A stretch of 64,000 nucleotides of DNA from positions 750,481-814,480 of the forward strand of contig JXTB01000146.1 in assembly GCA_002914805.1 (NCBI GenBank), read 5' to 3'. The stretch is from Parasponia andersonii (Eukaryota; Streptophyta; Magnoliopsida; Rosales; Cannabaceae). Below, one piece after another: positions 1 to 11,594 of this stretch. Position 1 is the first letter of the stretch. Every line of letters begins with the position of its first letter. The position numbers were made by a program, and so were the translations under genes. The notes beneath the pieces are model-generated. The model did not search any database. It was not told where the DNA came from and worked only from the letters and a program-made list of their open reading frames with translations.

Positions 1-3000
1 TTTCTGTGTATGATGTGATATTTTCCAATTTAGCTCGACCAAAAGAGACAAATCTAGCAACATGCTTAAAGAAAGAACATGGAATGGAAGGACTTTACTG
101 TGTCATTATCATGAGTTCCAGTGTACACCACTTGATTGCTCTCATGATTATGGGGTAAATGAGGGTTAGTAGCATCACTTCCAAAACCTGGACAAGAAAG
201 TATAAAAAGTACTAGATTAGAGCATGAAACTCAAGTTATTCCGATAGTGAACCATAAATATGGCAGCAGTATACCAAATTAGCAATAATTTAATACCAAA
301 CTGAAGGACAGCCATTCCAGGTGCCCCAATGGATTTCCTAAGTTCAATCACATCCTCAGTTATAACCCCCTGTCATGCAGGTAGAAAAAATGAGAGTGCA
401 TCCAGCAAACATCAAACATGAAAAAGTGTACATTCAGAATATTGTTTGGAAGAATCATTATCATAAATGAGGACTAGTATGAGAAAGGAAAGAAAAATTA
501 GTGAAAATTGAACTTTCTATATCCAATCTGCTAGACATACCAAATCTTCAGCTATTATATTAATATTTCCAACTGCTCTGGAAATGGCATCAAACAAGGA
601 TTTTCCAGGTCCTGCCTACTGTCACAAAAAAATTTCAGAATTTGATGAGGAAATTAGGAAAAACCATGATTAACTATGAGTAAGAAACTGACCTTCCACC
701 GTCCAACCATTGCGATTTTTGCCTCTGTGCACGTGAATATATTAGTGAAACAACATCATACATACACCAACAAAAAGTCGTAAAAATTATACACATGAGC
801 CTCACCAGAAGGAACAGCCCAGAAACCAGCAAATCCTCTGAAGTGATCTATCCTGAATTCATCAAATAGATCCTGCGCACGTTGCAACCGACGTATCCAC
901 CAAGAAAATCCATCTTTCTCCATGGCTTTCCAATCATAAAGAGGGCTTTAAGTCAAAATTCATCTAATTAGCATGCCGTATAGCACGTCAACAAAAAAAT
1001 ACAAGTATTTTACATGACTGACTTAATGATCTCAAGTTGGTTCTAATACCATTTGTACTAACCCAAGAACTAATATAAAGAGGCCAAATTGGAATTAAAA
1101 ACAGGCCAAATTGGAATTAAAAACAAACTTACTACAGCCTTACTTCAGTACCTATAATCCTAGAGTGGTATGTGTCCAATGTAAAACTTAGGACACACTC
1201 ACAAAGGTTAGGATATTGGTATAACCCTGTTCTAGGTATGAAGGAAATTTTATTGAAAATTAGAGCCAAAGCCCGATTACAGTAGTGATACCCAGGAATT
1301 CGAGAGCCTGGTTCTCTCCCAGAGCAAACGCTCTTTACAACTCAGTCATTCACTAACTCTCCCTCTCCCACTCTTTCCCTCATATTCCCAGCCATCAGAA
1401 ACAGAAACCCAAAAATGCCCCCCCTGCTACCGAAAATCCCGTAACAAAATTTATTCCTGCTGCCATATAGAATGTCAGCCCTTCCCTTACAACTCAACTG
1501 CCACTGATTGACTCTAAGTACACTCCTACATCCATCAGCAGCTGACTTAATTGACTCGGACCTTCCAGCTCATCACTTGCCTCGCCTCACATATGTGACA
1601 AGTATGGGAGGTTTGGCAGGAGTTCTATCAGATATCTAATAAACTAGATTACATACACATAATATGAATAATTACGCATGTTTCAAAATTGGCTTTCTAA
1701 GGTTGCACGGATCCAACTTCAAACCATTGAATCAAACCTAATATATTTGCCTGGTAAGTGTCGAGAAAAATATACACCTGTCCCATAGCTGACCAGTTTC
1801 ACTGAAAGCATCAGGAGGAACACCACTAACTAGAAGAGGAAAACCATTCCTGTTCTGCAAGACAATTATATAATAAGTATTTGACCTAGTATAGGATACT
1901 TTAAAAGCACAACTTGATTATGCGCATATGCATCATCATCATCATTAATTGACGAATAACTCACCAGCAAAAATTGTTTTCTATTGGCCCAAACATCAGC
2001 ACTGTGATAACCTACATAAATGGGCATGTCCCCCATTATACTAATTCCCTTCTTCTGAGCATAATTGCGAACTTTCCGCCATTGCCTTTGGAATAAGAAT
2101 TGTTGGGCAATGAATATATCAATCTGTAAAAGTAAGATGCTTGAGCTGGTAGCACACAGGTTTCTAGCATCAAAAGACGTGGCATACAAATATAAGCCCA
2201 TGAAAATTTCCAGATTCATCCAAAACTTACGAAATCCTTTTTGGTTTGGTAGATGTTTTCCAAGGCCACAAGATGGCGATTTTTCAGAGGTTCAGGCCAC
2301 AGATACCAACTGAAGGTATTGAGACCACTGTCAATTGCAGCAAAGTAAGCTGCATCTTCAAGCCAGCCTGCAACATTGCGAATAAAGTATTACATGAGAT
2401 AGAAGGGTGAATATCCACACAAGAAGACTAAATAACTCAAAAGATGAGCGAACTAGATAGTAATGTTACGTAACTGCATCACTGAATGGCTGTAAAATTC
2501 ATACTTGAAATGAAAAGAAGGAACACAGTTAAAAGATATAAAAATATGAGGTTCTTACTTGATATATCAGGGTCATTACGGAAATCGTCAAGCTGACTTC
2601 TAAGATCACCATCACTCTGAATAAGTCTCTCAGCAGCCTAAGAAAACACAGTAGAGAGTGCATTTCTTAAAATAAAAAGTGGCTAGAAACTATGAAGATG
2701 CAGATGAATCGTTCCAGTAACAGTATACAATCAAACACTCAACGAGCAACTAAGACTTGCACACTCGTATTTTTTTTCTTTGGGAAGATTGGTTGCCTCC
2801 TTTGTTTAATGTAAGGTTACGTACCTAACCAAAAGTAGAGAATCCCCCCATCATCCTGCACCCACTTGACCACACAACCAAAGAAAACAAAGAAACAGAA
2901 AATCCACCAAGAAATAAATGGAAAATTGTACAAGATAACATGTCCTCAGTATAAGTCTCCAATCTCCTATGTTGATTCAGGAGCTTTCCCCTGCCACTAA

Positions 3001-4039
3001 CTTTTTTAGTTGCCTTGCTCTGTTGCAAAGCTCCATTGGTGGAAAAGCATTTTCCAGAGAAGATAAATAAACTGATTCAAGGAGACCAAGAATAAAATCC
3101 TTTTCCCCTGTGATTAACTTCAACCTTCTTTAGTCTAACTTTAATAATGTTCAAAAGCTTCATGCAGCAACAATCATAGGAAAAAAATTGGATAATGTAT
3201 AAGATCAGAAAAGAGCTAACCAGTTGAGTAACTAACATTAAATGTATCCACATAGAGCAGCAATCTCGTGAAAGAACAAATCAAATCAAATCTGGCACCA
3301 TGTGTGCTGTGATAGATCATTACCTTTGCAATTAAAGGATCCTTCAACTCAGCCACAGTTGAGAAGTTCACGCGCTCAGCATCACTGCATGAATGAGTGA
3401 GTGACACAGTTTTAGTAAGAGAAATGCATATAGAAAAGAACGTGTGTTAATTATAACGGGTGTGCAAAAACAAACATTTCCTCACACTGGTTTTGGTAGG
3501 TCCTCCTTTTTCAACAAGCCATCTTTAACAAGATCTTCAAGAGATATCAAGAGAGTGTTACCACAGTTTGCATCCTGAAAATTGATCACAAGGGATAATT
3601 ATCCAGAATTACGCCGTTTGAAACATAAGGAATCATTAATACAGTCCAGAGATCAAAGCACTATCGATGACAATTTGGAGTCTTTTAGATTGGCTAACTG
3701 CTTAGCCGGTATTGGCAAATGGAAACTTCTTACAAAGCCATTTCCCAATATTGGAATCTTACCCACAACAATAAATTTGTTTAATGTTCCAAAACTCCCT
3801 ATTGAACCCAATACCTCCCACCCTAAAGAAATAACTAACTAAAATACTAGACAAACAACCAATGTTGAAACGATTTATGTCACCTGGCCTGAGTAGGGAG
3901 ATCCCTCTTCATTAGCCCTCCTCCCTGGAGGAACAAGAGGAAGAACCTGAAAATTTACACATAAATTCAATCATAAACTAACAAAAATAATCCGAAAACT
4001 TGGAATTTGAACTGAGCTATATCTATATATTTATATCTA

Positions 4040-4070
<31 letters not shown>

Positions 4071-4818
4071 ATATAACGCACGTATTTTCATTATCTCTTT
4101 GTAAGTCGTGGAGAAATAAAATACTACTGAATTGCCATCCTATATATATATAGATATATATATATATATATGTCTTTGGAAGTTTAAGAAAATAAAAGCC
4201 TTTATCAAGGAACATAGCATTGTGAGAACTAACTTAACCAAAACAGCTATAACATTCAACTGCTACAATATATACCCACTTTCTCAGTAACCAAACAGAC
4301 GTGGAATAAAAATTCGAGATATTCAGTCGCTTTCCTTTGTCTTAAGCTCAAATTAAGCGAGTTTCGAATAGGAACCGGATTTTGCATACGCATGGCACAA
4401 ACCGTATGCATTTTCTCGGCAGCCAAACGGAGAATTAAGGAGATTTTCGCACCTGCCAAACGGAGCAACCAGCTTGGTGAAGCCAGTCAAGGAAACGAAA
4501 TGCCTCATCTCCAAGATCGCCAATCCCGTAAGGTCCACGGAACGACGTCGGGTGGAGTAACACGCCGGCTCTTCTGCGATCGGTGGGATCGGGTTTCGGA
4601 AACCGGTCGCCGTAATCGAGAGGCAAGTCTTCCCCAACGACGGGGGCCACCGAAACGACGGCGTCGTTCTGGAATTGAGACCGGAGGAAAGGAATTCTCG
4701 GTCGGAGTTGGAAGCGAGAGAAGAGAGCGACGGTGGGGACTGAGGAGAGAGAAGAATTGTGGATTCTGGAAGAGGAGAGAAGAGAGAAAGGCGACGAGAG
4801 AGAGCCTTGGATGGCCAT
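1..4818 (-). CDS. DPE1: DPE1, plastid 4-alpha-glucanotransferase (disproportionating enzyme), 3' end beyond window
   Basis: GH77 enzyme that transfers glucan segments between malto-oligosaccharides during starch breakdown in the chloroplast stroma. Thirteen coding exons were traced from GT/AG junctions that keep the frame: 4818-4453, 3946-3884, 3574-3486, 3384-3324, 2637-2559, 2367-2231, 2123-1965, 1854-1778, 945-806, 724-693, 615-541, 369-297, 187-99. They encode 480 residues; plant DPE1 is about 576, so about 95 C-terminal residues lie beyond position 1. Residues 1 to about 60 are Ser-rich and look like a transit peptide. The GSPYSGQD block follows. The GH77 catalytic residues are visible: nucleophile Asp377 (RIDHFRG), acid/base Glu424 (IIAEDL) and Asp477 (GTHDNDT). 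The order and spacing match potato and Arabidopsis DPE1 as remembered. The start at 4818 (MAIQG) is chosen because it begins the transit peptide; an in-frame ATG also occurs at 4911. No break was seen. Confidence 0.95.
4022..4175. repeat. TA-rich microsatellites in DPE1 intron 1
   Basis: Two runs of alternating TA (about 4046-4070 and 4141-4171) flank roughly 70 bases of ordinary intron sequence. Both lie between the first and second coding exons of DPE1. They are probably length-variable and have no visible function. Confidence 0.85.
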
Positions 4819-4911
4819 TTTTGAGGAAGAGAGAGAAGGTTGAGAGTTAAGAGAGTGAGAGTTGAAGTGATGAGTAATCTTTAGTGTCCAGTGAGAGGAG
4901 GAGGAATGCAC
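4819..4911 (-). promoter_or_regulatory. Leader of DPE1, pyrimidine-rich
   Basis: On the minus strand the sequence before the DPE1 start is rich in CT runs, typical of a plant 5' leader. It stays open in frame with DPE1 up to an ATG at 4911, which would add 31 residues (starting MHSSSSHW). I take it as untranslated leader, but an extended transit peptide is possible. No clear TATA box was identified. Confidence 0.4.
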
Positions 4912-6513
4912 GTGATGCGAGAGCTGAGGTGGCGACTTTTCTGGCTGCTACCGAGATCTCAATCACTCAATCACATGTCATTTTCGCCTAATTTTGGATT
5001 ATAAATTTACTTATTAACTCTACCAAGTATTATCTCCCTTTTTTTTTTTTTATGACCAAGTATTGTCTCCCATTTTTATCACTAATTTATGTCACATATG
5101 GGTTATTATTATTAAATTAGTGAATAGTTATCTGGCATGTGAATTGTACTATCCATAATTTCACATTTTGAAGAAGAACTAAGGAAGATCTAAGAAGTGC
5201 AATCCCACCAACCTTTCTTTTTATTTTTTATTTTTATTTGAATTGTTTGATAGAAAAGAAAAATCTATCTTTATCTCAACTAGTCTTGCCATCTTCCAAG
5301 AAAAAAAAAAAAAAAAGGAAAAAAACCTGGCCTCACTGTAAAAGAAACCATTGTATATTTTATTAAAGGGATACAAAGATTTGTTTGCTTGGACTTACGA
5401 TGAGATTCCTAGTTTAAGTACTGATCTAGTATGTCAATCTTTACATATTAACTCCTCACACAAAGTTTGTCAAACGACCTGCCAGTTTCTGAAAGCCTGA
5501 AATAGAGAAAGAAATTAATATCATTACAAAAAATTAATCAAAGTATATATTTTGATTTCTAAAAAATAAATATGGCGTGAATTATTAGAGTTATATATGG
5601 CATGAGTTGATCGAAAAAATGAGTTTTTGAAGGTATGTGAGATGAGGAAAAAGTGTATCTGATGATACATGTGTATATATTGGTATTTTGTAAGAGCGGA
5701 TTATATTCGCACCCCGTCAGACAAAAATGCACCATTTTCTGTCAAATTATTTTTAAAATATAATTTTACCCTTGTTTTAAATATTATGAAAGAGAATTCT
5801 AATTAAGTCACCCTATTCTTGGATTAAAAAGAAACCGTAAATAATGAAATAAAAACCTTGCCCATAAATAGTGTAACATAGTGTTTTTTTTTCCCCCAAA
5901 CCTGATAAAGAATAAGTAATTTTTTATTAATTGATGATCGGATATTGGGAACATCCTTCCATTAAAACATAAAACCTACTATAATAAAATATATTCGAGA
6001 TCATATGCAATTTTTAATTTGCATTGCAAGGGTTTGAGGCGTAGGCTTTGTTTTTACACCATTTCATCCATACTGTAGCGTGATCCCAAACTCTTCTTTT
6101 GGATTATATTAAATAATATGTAAGCAAATGAACATAAATAAATAAAGCGCAAATGAGATGGATAAGGAAGAGCACTATAATTAGTGCAAGAATTCTACTT
6201 AATAAAAAAAAATCGTAGCATTTTACTTTTATTCAAGATCATTATATGTTATGGAATCCTCAGTTCTTTTTACCTTGTTGCATCTTATTGAAATGCATCC
6301 ATCCCATAGTACGAACTAAACCCGGGTTCATTTCAAGGAAAAGCAATATTATTAATATAGGTGTAAAAATGAAGATAAGTAACCAAATACTGAAAATGAA
6401 AAAATTGAAAAAGAAATTTCTTCAAGCTAAAAAAGAAAAAACTATTAGAAAATAGACCATTTATTTGAAATGGTAATTTTGGCTTAAGTAGGCTTGAGAG
6501 CTCATGTGTGTAA
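4912..6513. other. AT-rich spacer upstream of DPE1
   Basis: About 1.6 kb that includes the DPE1 promoter. It contains poly-A/T runs (for example 5041-5051 and 5301-5316) but no ORF, RNA gene or element end that I can support. A short open stretch near 6246-6455 is lysine-rich by composition only. Confidence 0.6.
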
Positions 6514-6831
6514 TAAAGTCTAAATTAAAGTTGTAATTATATTTTTATTAGTCAATTTAGAGCATAAACTAGAGTGAGATCCACTTCGTGAAACTGCAAG
6601 GTCTTGGCATAAGTTTATTCTACTCGATGAGTAGATTAAATTGATATATCATTTGTCCAAATTAGAGCTTAGTAAAGTCCAAATTAAAGTTGTAATTCTA
6701 TTTTCATTAGCTAATTTGGAGCATAAATTAGAGTATGATCCACTTTGTAAAAATACAAGGTCTTGGCATAATCTTATTCTACTCTATGAGTAGATTAAAT
6801 TGATATATCATTTGTCTAAATTAGAGCTTAG
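6514..6831. repeat. Two-copy tandem duplication, 159-bp unit
   Basis: Units 6514-6672 and 6673-6831 align end to end with a constant offset of 159 bases. Shared landmarks are a CAAGGTCTTGGCATAA block and a GAGTAGATTAAATTGATATATC block. The two copies differ at scattered sites (about 10 percent by eye), so the duplication is not recent. No coding potential is visible. Confidence 0.85.
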
Positions 6832-7024
6832 GTGAATGAGAAATTGATGTTCAAAATATGCTTATTAGTATTGGAAAATAGAGGAAGAAAGATAGAAAAG
6901 CTTGTTCCACATTAGCTAAGAAGTTCTCAAACTTGTGCTTTATATAGAGTTGCATTTTTCATATGTATAATTATATGTAGCCAAGATGTTCTTACAGTTT
7001 GCTGCGACATTGAAATAATAAAAG

Positions 7025-7495
7025 AAGAGTTGGTTGGTGAGTAATAGCCACTTTATTGGCATTATGGAGCATTCATATTGGTTTTTGTAACCAATGTTTT
7101 CGCCTACTATATAAGCACACACTCACTACCTCTTTCAACACACCAAAAAAGCTCTCAGCTTCTTTCGCTCTCTCTTATTCTCTTTTGCTACGACCGGGTT
7201 TATTTTCTCTCTATTTTTTTTTTTCATTTTGCTACTACTAGAAGAACGTTGAAAATGATGTAATAAAAGACATGGTTGTTGGTTCAGAAACTGTCATTTA
7301 TAATTAAATAAAAACATTTAGCAAGGATTGACTGGTGAGTAACCGCCACTTTATTGGCACTATAGGTGTTATGGAGCATTCATGTTAGCTTTTGTAACCA
7401 ATGTTTTTGCCTATTATATAAGCATACCCTTATTACCTCTTTCAACATACCAAAAAAACTCTTAGCTTTCTTCGCTCTCTCTTATTCTCTCCTTA
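7025..7495 (+). repeat. Duplicated TATA-bearing segment (about 298-bp offset), LTR-like
   Basis: A segment of about 170 bases starting at 7036 recurs from 7334. Each copy runs from GGTGAGTAA through CCACTTTATTGGCA, a TATATAAGCA box and a pyrimidine-rich tract with CGCTCTCTCTTATTCTCT. The layout (TATA box followed by a CT-rich leader) looks like the promoter part of an LTR, perhaps Copia, with an internal duplication. No terminal repeats or primer-binding site were found, so the class is unproven. Confidence 0.55.
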
Positions 7496-8230
7496 ACAGT
7501 TTAGTTTCTTTGAATATTTAAGCGATTATTTTCTAGTTCTAATCTTTTCGGAATTCTCGTTCAAGAAATCCATGAGTGAATAAAGTTTTAAAAGTTTTTA
7601 GTTCGTGAAATAAAGGTGTTGGTACTTCACTTGCTACTCTTTGTCGTTGTATCTTGGGAAACCGACGCTCGTGAAGTTCTCAAGCATTCTACTAAAGGAA
7701 ACGAATCAGTTTTAAGGACATTATGTGGTATATAAGTCTCGATGGTAAATAATATTTCTGAAGTGCTATTGAAATTCCGTTGAAGTTTGGAACAAATTTT
7801 TGATAATTTTATAATTGTCTTAAAGTTAATTATAAAAATTTGTTATATTCATGTGTAATCTTATATATATATATATATTGCATGTTATTTATTATATTCG
7901 TGTGTATCCTTATATATTGCATGTTACTATTTTCCTACAAAAACAAAAGAGAAATGTGAGAAATAAATTTGTGATCGGACTAGGGAGGGAAGGGAGTTTA
8001 TAGAAGAAGAAGGAAACCAAAAAGCTTTGGATTAAAGATTATGTTAAGAAAAGAGGTGTAATGAGTGTTTTTAATCAATTAATTTTATCCAATTTAGTCT
8101 TTTTCTATGAAGAAAAGTGTCTTTATATAATTTAAGGGAACAAATATAGCCCTCTTTGTAAGAAAAGTTTGAGAAATTAGGTTGACTTTTGACATTTTGC
8201 TAAAATTAACCTAACTTTAAATTTCCACAA
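7496..8230. other. AT-rich spacer
   Basis: There is no ORF or RNA gene here. The stretch 7600-7700 (GGGAAACCGACGCTCGTGAAG) resembles the end of a retrotransposon LTR but has no boundary signal. A TA run lies at 7862-7880. Confidence 0.4.
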
Positions 8231-8588
8231 GGGATAATTGCAAAATACCCTAAAGTATGGTCTTTTTGTAGTTTTAATTTTATTTTTTGGCTTGTGCAAA
8301 ATTATATTTGAAATTTCTATATATATTTACTTTCTGTGTACAAATTTTAGTGGTTTATATCTGTTTTAAGTCATTTTCAATAAAATTTTTAACTATTTAT
8401 CAGCAGAAATAAGATATTCTTGATTTGGATTCTATATTTAGTATGAAATTTTATTATTAATTTAAATATGATTAGTAAATATTTGTAAAGATTTTAAAGG
8501 TAGTTGTATAATTTTGTACAGATCAAAAAATATAATTAAAATTATAAAAATACCATACTTTTCAGGATATTTTTTTTTACAATTATCT
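8231..8588. mobile_element. MITE with long terminal inverted repeats
   Basis: Left arm 8231-8309 and right arm about 8505-8588 are reverse complements over roughly 75-80 bases. Each begins GATAATTG and contains AAGTATGGT, then TTTTAATT, then ACAAAATTAT. The interior of about 200 bases is AT-rich and non-coding. Length and structure fit a non-autonomous DNA transposon, possibly MULE-like. The target duplication is not clear. Confidence 0.65.
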
Positions 8589-9028
8589 TTTTCTATAAAT
8601 TAATACTCTAATATTAAATTTTTTTTGCAATTGTGTAAATTAATACCCTAGTATTACTAAAATTATTGCTCTCTTCTCTCTTTTTTATGTCGCTCCCGAC
8701 AATGAATCATAGTTTTGTCATTGTCGGCTACTATGAGCAACAATAACAGAATAGATAAAGTGGGCAATAAATCTTAGGATTTGTGGCACTAATGGTCCAC
8801 GAATTCCTCAAGTAGTGACTATTTGATCGCAAATTAAATAGATATTCAAAAATCTTAATGATTTGACCAATTTGAGACAATATAATGTCTTTGTATATAT
8901 CTAAAATAAATGTTGTCCGTTAAAAGTTAGACGGAAGGAAAAGCACAGGTGACTTGGATTTAATGACAAGTTACTCACATGACCTTACGACCTTACATCA
9001 CTTGTTCGCATGGTACTTGATTTAGAAT

Positions 9029-9740
9029 TGTTTTGCGGTCTAAAATCATATATGTTGGTCAATATTAAAAAGAGAAAAGTTAACCAAGTGAACGTATTAG
9101 GTCGCATGAGTAAGATTAAGTGCGACCTCCTCCGAAAGAATTTAGTGCGACCTCCACCGCATAAATTAATGCGACCTCTTCTGAAAGAGTTAAGTGCGAT
9201 CTCCACTGTATAAGTTGATGCGACCTCCTCCGAACGAGTTAAGTGCGATCAGAATGAAAAGAAAACTAGACTAACCTTCGTCAAATAGGTAACCTACAAA
9301 GAAAGAGAAACAAAAATTTCTCTTTAAAAATCGATCAGTCATCTCATTTAAGTTATTACCCAGTTATATTATTACTCGAATTATATTTTCTGATTATACA
9401 GTTACCCATTCTCACAATTGGGAAACATTGAGCTATCCTCACCTATATAAAAAGAGTTCAATGTTTCAGTGGGGGATCTTTGATCTTTTATCTTTCAGAT
9501 CTTTTGGGAACCTTTTAGACTCTTACTTCTTCTTTCCGGAAACACATTGTAATCTTGAGCTCTTGTAATTCTCCAGAAAATAGTAAAAAAAAAAACAGTA
9601 GACGTAAGCTCATCTTTTTTGAGGCTGAATCACTATAAAATTCTTGTCTCTTTATTTGCTTTGATTAATTAACTATTTTCACACATAAGCCACATTTTTT
9701 AATTTTTTCAAATTTATTGTTAACAAAACCTCCGTCAACA
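9029..9740 (+). mobile_element. Solo-type LTR of a Ty3/Gypsy element
   Basis: Begins TGTTTTGCGGTCTAAAATC and ends CCTCCGTCAACA. It aligns along its length with the LTR at 61136-61901 read on the other strand, sharing the start, GGTCGCATGAG, 25-bp repeats, GTTACCCATT-type motifs, TGAATCACTATAAAAT and the CAACA end. No primer-binding site follows and no coding sequence lies nearby, so it is probably a solo LTR. It is an old fossil; flanking bases do not give a clear target duplication. Confidence 0.7.
9121..9250 (+). repeat. 25-bp minisatellite inside the solo LTR
   Basis: Six units start with GCGACC or GCGATC at 9122, 9147, 9171, 9196, 9220 and 9245, a spacing of 24-25 bases. The same repeat family, reverse-complemented (GGAGGAGGTCGCA), occurs five times at about 61756-61860 in the related LTR. 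It lies in the promoter-side part of the LTR, before the TATA-like region. Confidence 0.8.
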
Positions 9741-10242
9741 AAAACTTTGGGACATATCTAGATCTTTATTTTACTATGCTATCACTTGAGATTGTACGGC
9801 CTATTCTCTTCTTTCTTTTTTTCTGTTTTTCTTTTTTGGGAGGGGAGGAGGGTTTGAAGAAGAGAGCCTATTCATCTTTAAATTACTCGTGTTTATGTTG
9901 CTTCGACGAGTATCTTTAAATTACTCGTGCTTATGTTGCATGTACGATGGCATTTGAATGTGAAGCTGATAGCTCATGGATTTGTCTTTGGATTAACTTG
10001 TTGAGTTTGACAATATGTAGACGTGAAATTGACAATAATATTTATTATCTTTTGAATATTTTCTCTCACTATTTTTCTTCTGTGATGATTTTATTTCGTT
10101 TGGTGCTAATGTCATTAGAGAATCAATTACCTTTTATAATCTTAGTAAGTATTTTGAATAGACTCGTAGATAATTATATTAGAGAACAGAAATGCTAAAT
10201 TCATACACTAATAAACTCCTTTCAACCATTTGATGAGACATG

Positions 10243-11349
10243 CAATGCTGGCTGCAGGTACAGGCGAGTTAGGCTTTTGCCTAAGGCCTCACCTCTAGTC
10301 AAGGGCCCCAAAATTTCTTTTTTTTTTTTTTAAATATTTTTCTAATAATATTTTTTTAAAATTTTATATTAAGGTTTTAATCAAAAAAAGAGAAAAAAAA
10401 AAAAACATCTTAAGAAAGCAAAAAAAATTAATAGTATATCCCTATTTTCTAACCATATTTAAATTTCAAAAGTCAAACAAAAATTTTTTAACTTCAATAC
10501 AACTAAATATTCTAATTGTGCATTATCTTTTCATATTTCCATAATTACATTTTTTTAGAATTTATTTTCTTGATAAATCTTTAAATATTAACTAAATAAT
10601 TGAAATTGAAAGATGTTCTTTTGTTTTCACCGTCAATATTTTTTTTCAATCTATAAACCATTTTTCTTTACTTAGACATAAATATATATACATATTCTCT
10701 ATTATACTTTGCAAAACAGGTAAAAAAAAAAAAAACTCGAATTTGATTTCCTTCTCTAATGCTCTCTCTAGCAGTTTCTTTTTTTCTTTTCCTTTTTTTT
10801 TTTGTGGTTGCAGAGTTCTCTAAAATAGAAAAATACTAAAAATAGAGATAAAAAAGTTACTATAAGAGTTGAGTTTCATTTGAAAAAATTATTAATTATT
10901 GTTTGTTTAATTGGCCATTGTAGATTTTTAGGTTATGTATTTCTTTTTCACTCATTTGTTGTTAATTATTGAGTAATATTATTTCTTGAATTTCACATTA
11001 ACTATTTTTTTATACTGTTTTTTTATACTGGGTTAATTTACTTTTATATTTAACTAGTAATTAGAATAAATTTATCTTTAAAGCCAAAAAGATAAAAAAA
11101 AAATAGATATGTCTACTAGAAAATTTCCATATTGATATAAGAGACTAGCTCGAGTTTAAGAGAAAAATAAAGATATTTTGATTCAATCGCAAAATAGTAA
11201 TGTCCACTAATAGTAAAACAAGTTTTTTTTTTTCATATTAAAATTTTGTTGCCTTGTTAATATAACAAATAAGTTTTTTCATTTTAATTTTTAAGAAAGC
11301 CTTTATCTGAGAATTCGCCTAAAACCCCTGAAGTGCTCGAGTCGGCCCG
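10243..11349. mobile_element. Non-autonomous hAT-like DNA transposon
   Basis: A perfect 8-bp direct repeat GAGACATG flanks the segment (10235-10242 and 11350-11357), the target-site size of hAT elements. The left end reads CAATGCTGGCTGCAGG, and the right end reads on the other strand CGGGCCGACTCGAG, a degenerate terminal inverted repeat. Next to the left end, GGCTTTTGCCTAAGGCC and GGGCCCC resemble the ends of plant TTF-zinc-finger hAT elements. The 1.1-kb interior is AT-rich and encodes nothing recognisable, so it would need a transposase in trans. Confidence 0.6.
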
Positions 11350-11594
11350 GAGACATGCTTGTTCCTAGCCAAATAAGAAACCCATTAACTTAAGAAACTT
11401 ATTGAATCTTGTCTATATTATTATAATTTCAAACATTATTCTCAAACTCAAATGAAAAGAAGCGCACAATATTATAGGAACCTTCTCTTCTCATAGGACG
11501 TAATTACCTACAACTAGGTACTACTCTTTAATTTCCCTTCTTTTTTATTTATTTATTATTATATAATTATTAAGAGAGATAAAATATGAGTCTA

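Noticed and set aside
4392-4850. 152-codon frame on the plus strand
   Set aside because: It is the reverse shadow of DPE1 exon 1, with composition driven by the CT-rich leader.
6240-6455. Lysine-rich frame that might be a plastid-derived fragment
   Set aside because: The residue bias follows the AT-rich composition and no plastid gene is recognisable.
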